Source of the DNA: Lysobacterales bacterium
GTDB lineage: Bacteria; Pseudomonadota; Gammaproteobacteria; Xanthomonadales; BPKI01
Direction of reading: 5' to 3'
Assembly (NCBI GenBank): GCA_026005055.1
Contig: BPKI01000001.1
Location: 434,001 to 498,000 of the forward strand
Length of the DNA stretch: 64,000 bases
Below, piece by piece: positions 61,183 to 64,000 of the stretch. Position 1 is the first letter of the stretch. Each line of letters starts with the position of its first letter. Under the pieces are notes generated by a model that had not been told where the DNA came from, made no database searches, and saw only the letters and a list, made by a program, of their open reading frames with translations. The position numbers and the translations under genes were made by a program.

Positions 61183-62110
61183 CTTTCGCGCCCCCATCGA
61201 CCAGGCGAACGAACAACTCCTCCAAGCGATTGGCCTTGTTGCGCATCGAAATGACTCGTATTCCCTGCGCGCTCAAATCGGCGAAGACTTGATTGAGGGC
61301 CGCGGCCTTCGGTACCTCGACCTCCAGGGTTTGCGGGTCGCTCAAGCGCAGGACGAGCTTCTCGGAAAGAACGGGTGGGGCGGCGAGCGGCTCGGCGAGA
61401 TCGAGGACGAAAGTCTCCACGTCGAGCTTGGCGATGAGCTGCTTGATCGAGGTGTGCTCGATGATCCGGCCGCCATCGATGATCGCGACCTGGCGGCAGA
61501 GCTGCTCGGCCTCCTCGAGGTAATGCGTGGTGAGGATGACGGTGATCCCCTCGCCGTTGATCCGGCGCAAGAACTCCCACAGCGAACGCCGGATCTCGAT
61601 GTCCACCCCAGCGGTCGGTTCGTCCAGGATCAGCAGCTTCGGCTCGGTGACCAGGGCGCGGGCGATCATCAGCCGGCGCTTCATGCCTCCGGAGAGCGCA
61701 CGCGAGGGCTGATGCGCCTTCTCCCAGAGCTTGAGCTCCTTGAGCCAACGCTCCGCCCGGGCCTCCGCCTCGCGCTTGGGCACGCCAAAGAAGCCGGCGT
61801 AGTTGCGGACGATCTCGAAGGGCGTCTCGAACTGATTGAAATTCATCTCCTGCGGGACCAGGCCGATCAGGGCGAGGGCCTGCTCGCGCTGGCGGAAGGC
61901 ATCGATGCCGAAGACCTCGACCTCGCCGCCGCTGGGCTTGACCAACGAGCAAACGATCCCGATCAGCGTGGATTTGCCGGCCCCGTTGGGCCCCAGCAGG
62001 GCGAAGAAATCGCCGGCCTCGACCGCCAGCGACACCCCTTTCAGGGCTTCGACGCCGTTCTTGTAGGTCTTGCGAAGATCGCGGACGCGGAGGGCGGGAA
62101 CAGCGCTCAT
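61172..62110 (-). CDS. yadG: ABC transporter ATP-binding protein (YadG-like)
   Basis: This 312-aa cytoplasmic ATPase has Walker A LLGPNGAGKST near residue 40, Q-loop LVPQEMNFNQFET, signature LSGGMKRRLMIARAL, Walker B LLILDEPTAGVD and the H-loop TTHYLEEAE. The C-terminal extension matches YadG. It pairs with the permease encoded next, and the two genes overlap. The gene is divergent from the reductase gene; TAGTAT near 62138 on the plus strand may be the -10 of that neighbour. Confidence 0.96.
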   Translation of the reverse strand: MSAVPALRVRDLRKTYKNGVEALKGVSLAVEAGDFFALLGPNGAGKSTLIGIVCSLVKPSGGEVEVFGIDAFRQREQALALIGLVPQEMNFNQFETPFEIVRNYAGFFGVPKREAEARAERWLKELKLWEKAHQPSRALSGGMKRRLMIARALVTEPKLLILDEPTAGVDIEIRRSLWEFLRRINGEGITVILTTHYLEEAEQLCRQVAIIDGGRIIEHTSIKQLIAKLDVETFVLDLAEPLAAPPVLSEKLVLRLSDPQTLEVEVPKAAALNQVFADLSAQGIRVISMRNKANRLEELFVRLVDGGAKDAA

Positions 62111-62171
62111 GGCGTACCGATGCGGCCGAAGCCGCGTAGTATAGCCCCCCGTTCCTCAGCCACCTCCCTCC

Positions 62172-62918
62172 ATGCCCGAGCATTTTCCGTTGCGGCTTGC
62201 GGCGAGCCGAATGCTCGCTCCCACCGTACGCCACCTCGAGTTCGAGCGCGAGGACGGCAAGCCGTTCCGCTTCGTCCCAGGCCAGTTCATCCAAGTGCAC
62301 TTCCGCTACCCGGACGGCACCCCGACCAAGCGCAGCTATTCCATCGCCACCATCGCCAAACCGCAGGAGCCCGTCGCTCGGATCGAAATTGCCGTCTCCT
62401 ACGTTCAGGGCGGCGCCGCGACTGCGCTTTTCTCCGCGCTGCGCGAGGGCGAAACGGTGGAGGCGAGCGGTCCTTACGGGCGCTTCTGCCTGCTCGAAAA
62501 AGACCAGAACGAGCGTTATCTGCTGATCGCCACCGGTACCGGTGTGACCCCTTACCGCAGCATGCTGCCGCAGCTACAGGCCCTCTTCGCCCGCCGCCCC
62601 CTCGAGGTCGTGTTGCTCTTCGGCGCCCGCAACGAGCAGGAACTGCTCTACGCGGAGGACTTCGAGACCTTCGCCGCGAAGCATGATCGTTTCCTCTTCG
62701 TGCCCTGCCTGTCGCGAAGCCCTCGCGCCCGCCCTGGCCCCCACGATCGGCGAGGCTATGTGCAGCATGCCTTGCCCGACTACCGCCCCGACCCAGCCCG
62801 CGACATCGCCTACCTCTGCGGCAACCCGAACATGGTCGATGCCTGCTTCGAGCTGCTCAAAGCGGCCGGTTTTCCGCCCGCGCAAGTGCGCCGGGAAAAG
62901 TACGTCAGTTCGCGCTAG
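62172..62918 (+). CDS. Ferredoxin-NADP reductase-like FAD/NAD-binding oxidoreductase
   Basis: This 248-aa flavoprotein has the FNR fold. The FAD-binding part contains FVPGQFIQVHF and the RxYS motif in TKRSYSIATIA. The NAD(P) part has LLIATGTGVTPYRSML and VVLLFGARNEQELLY, and AYLCGNPNMVDACFELLKAAG near the end. It is soluble and probably passes electrons between NADPH and a ferredoxin or oxygenase. No partner gene is adjacent. TAGTAT upstream may be its -10 element, 29 bases before the ATG. Confidence 0.9.
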   Translation: MPEHFPLRLAASRMLAPTVRHLEFEREDGKPFRFVPGQFIQVHFRYPDGTPTKRSYSIATIAKPQEPVARIEIAVSYVQGGAATALFSALREGETVEASGPYGRFCLLEKDQNERYLLIATGTGVTPYRSMLPQLQALFARRPLEVVLLFGARNEQELLYAEDFETFAAKHDRFLFVPCLSRSPRARPGPHDRRGYVQHALPDYRPDPARDIAYLCGNPNMVDACFELLKAAGFPPAQVRREKYVSSR

Positions 62919-63081
62919 GTCGAAGCGGGATGGCCCCTCGGCGGCCGCGCTCGCACTCGCCGACATCCCTCCTCGGCAAGGCGCGAAGCCATCGCGCAGC
63001 GCTCGCAAGCGAAAAGCCCCCCGCTTCGCGGACGGATGGCGGTCACCGACGCTTCCGGCCTCTGTGCTAGAGTCCGGCGCT

Positions 63082-64000
63082 GTGTTCGATCCGCTCTTGC
63101 TGCTGCTTCTCTCCCTCGCCGGCGAAGCCTTTGCTTACGGGGATCTTCGCTTCTCCCCCTGCGTGCTCGGCTCGGGCGGGCTGATTCCGCCTGCGGAAGC
63201 GCGCTGTACTTCGGTCGTGGTCCCCGAGGATCCGGATCGCCCCGAGGGACGGAGCATTGAGCTCGCGCTGGCGTGGGTGCCGGCGCGCGGGCGCGCCGAG
63301 CCGGAGCCGGTGTTTTTTCTCGCGGGTGGACCTGGACAATCCTCCCGCGACGCTTACCCCCTGCTCGCCGCGGCTTTTTCCGAGCTTCGCCGTTCGCGCG
63401 ATCTCTTCTTCCTCGACCAGCGCGGCACCGGCGCCTCGAACCGGCTCGATTGCCCAAGCGAGGAGGCGCCGCTCGCGGCATGGGAATCCGCGGACACGGA
63501 ACAAGCGCGCGCCTATGCCATCCGTTGCCGGGATGCGCTCAGTGAACGCGCCGATCTTCGCTTCTACGGCACCCGCGAAGCCGTGGCCGACCTCGAGCGG
63601 GTGCGCGAGCGGCTCAAGGCGGCGAAGATCTGGCTGATCGGCGTGTCCTACGGCACCCGTTTGGCACAGGATTACGCCCGCCGCCACCCCGATCGCATCG
63701 CCGGGCTCGTGCTCGACGGCGTGGTCGCGCCGCAGCGACCTTTCGCCCCCGAGGTGGCGCGAAACCTTGATGAGGCGCTCGCGCGGCAGTTTGCCCGCTG
63801 CGCCGAGGATGAAGCCTGCCGCCAGCAGTTCGGCGATCCAAAGGCGCTTTTGGCCAAGGCCAAAGCGAGGCTGCGCGCGGGCGAGACCCTGCCGATGCGC
63901 TATCGCGATCCGCAAAGCGGCGAGTGGCGGGAGGAGGCCCTGAGCTACCCCGCCTTCGCCGGTGTGCTGCGCATGTACAGCTATCAGCCGATCGGCGCCG
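63082..64000 (+). CDS. Alpha/beta hydrolase, proline-iminopeptidase/TAP-like, partial (C-terminus off window)
   Basis: About 306 codons of a secreted alpha/beta hydrolase are visible. A signal peptide (LLLLLLSLAGEAFA) leads to VFFLAGGPGQSSRDAYPLL with the oxyanion HGGGPG-like loop, FFLDQRGTGASNRLDC, and the nucleophile motif LIGVSYGTRLAQDYA with the Ser near residue 195. This pattern fits tripeptidyl/prolyl aminopeptidases of the TAP-like family. The Asp and His of the triad lie beyond the window. The start is GTG at 63082, with TAGAGT (63068-63073) just upstream, so the mRNA may be leaderless. The gap before it (62919-63081) shows nothing else. Confidence 0.85.
   Translation, partial: MFDPLLLLLLSLAGEAFAYGDLRFSPCVLGSGGLIPPAEARCTSVVVPEDPDRPEGRSIELALAWVPARGRAEPEPVFFLAGGPGQSSRDAYPLLAAAFSELRRSRDLFFLDQRGTGASNRLDCPSEEAPLAAWESADTEQARAYAIRCRDALSERADLRFYGTREAVADLERVRERLKAAKIWLIGVSYGTRLAQDYARRHPDRIAGLVLDGVVAPQRPFAPEVARNLDEALARQFARCAEDEACRQQFGDPKALLAKAKARLRAGETLPMRYRDPQSGEWREEALSYPAFAGVLRMYSYQPIGA

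Overview
The window is a high-GC stretch (about two thirds G+C by eye) of bacterial chromosome, most likely from a gammaproteobacterium near the Xanthomonadales/Lysobacterales. The reasons are the homodimeric AceE, the plant-type GshA of about 450 aa, AidB, the AcnD/PrpF pair, full-length GlnE, long-form QueF, YadGH and several cell-surface proteins with an IPTL-CTERM-like tail. I see no rRNA, tRNA, insertion sequence, prophage or CRISPR array. The window cuts two genes: the haem ABC ATPase at the left edge and an alpha/beta hydrolase at the right edge.

Layout, left part (1-33.7 kb, mostly transcribed leftward): a haem-type uptake operon (DUF2946 protein, TonB receptor, HemS-like protein, HmuT, HmuU, HmuV) with 1-4 base overlaps; aceE followed by rhomboid and Clp-fold (SDH) proteases; a cluster of DUF3034 protein, exported truncated haemoglobin and His-rich cupredoxin lipoprotein; an M28 lipoprotein peptidase; YceI-pirin divergent from a LysR regulator and an ELM1-like gene; a 1410-aa beta-propeller CTERM protein; DUF481-queF-glnE; aidB and a FadI-like thiolase; then MATE-sppA and a small DUF4286 gene.

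The 295-bp gap at 33715-34009, just before priA, is unlike the rest. It holds two perfect inverted DnaA boxes, two weaker boxes and a 60-base tract with only 20 G/C. Gene polarity changes there: to its left 21 genes point left and 5 right, to its right 16 point right and 5 left. I propose it as a candidate replication origin, or failing that a DnaA-responsive priA control region. The PriA next to it has several altered helicase motifs.

Right part (33.7-64 kb, mostly rightward): priA; a 1081-aa PPC/P-domain/DUF11 CTERM protein; a 2OG-Fe(II) oxygenase; an MliC-META lipoprotein; an SDR; acnD-prpF; a cytochrome c-like protein; a frameshifted HYR-domain CTERM gene; an enoyl-reductase-like protein; a lone peptide-binding protein; gshA-ppc; a TSUP permease divergent from slt; an NDUFA9-like protein overlapping cca; yadGH; a ferredoxin-NADP reductase-like protein; and the partial hydrolase.

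Most genes are housekeeping or cell-envelope functions. The points that deserve a second look are the candidate origin, the divergent PriA, the shared C-terminal tag on three unrelated surface proteins, and the exported haemoglobin/copper cluster.
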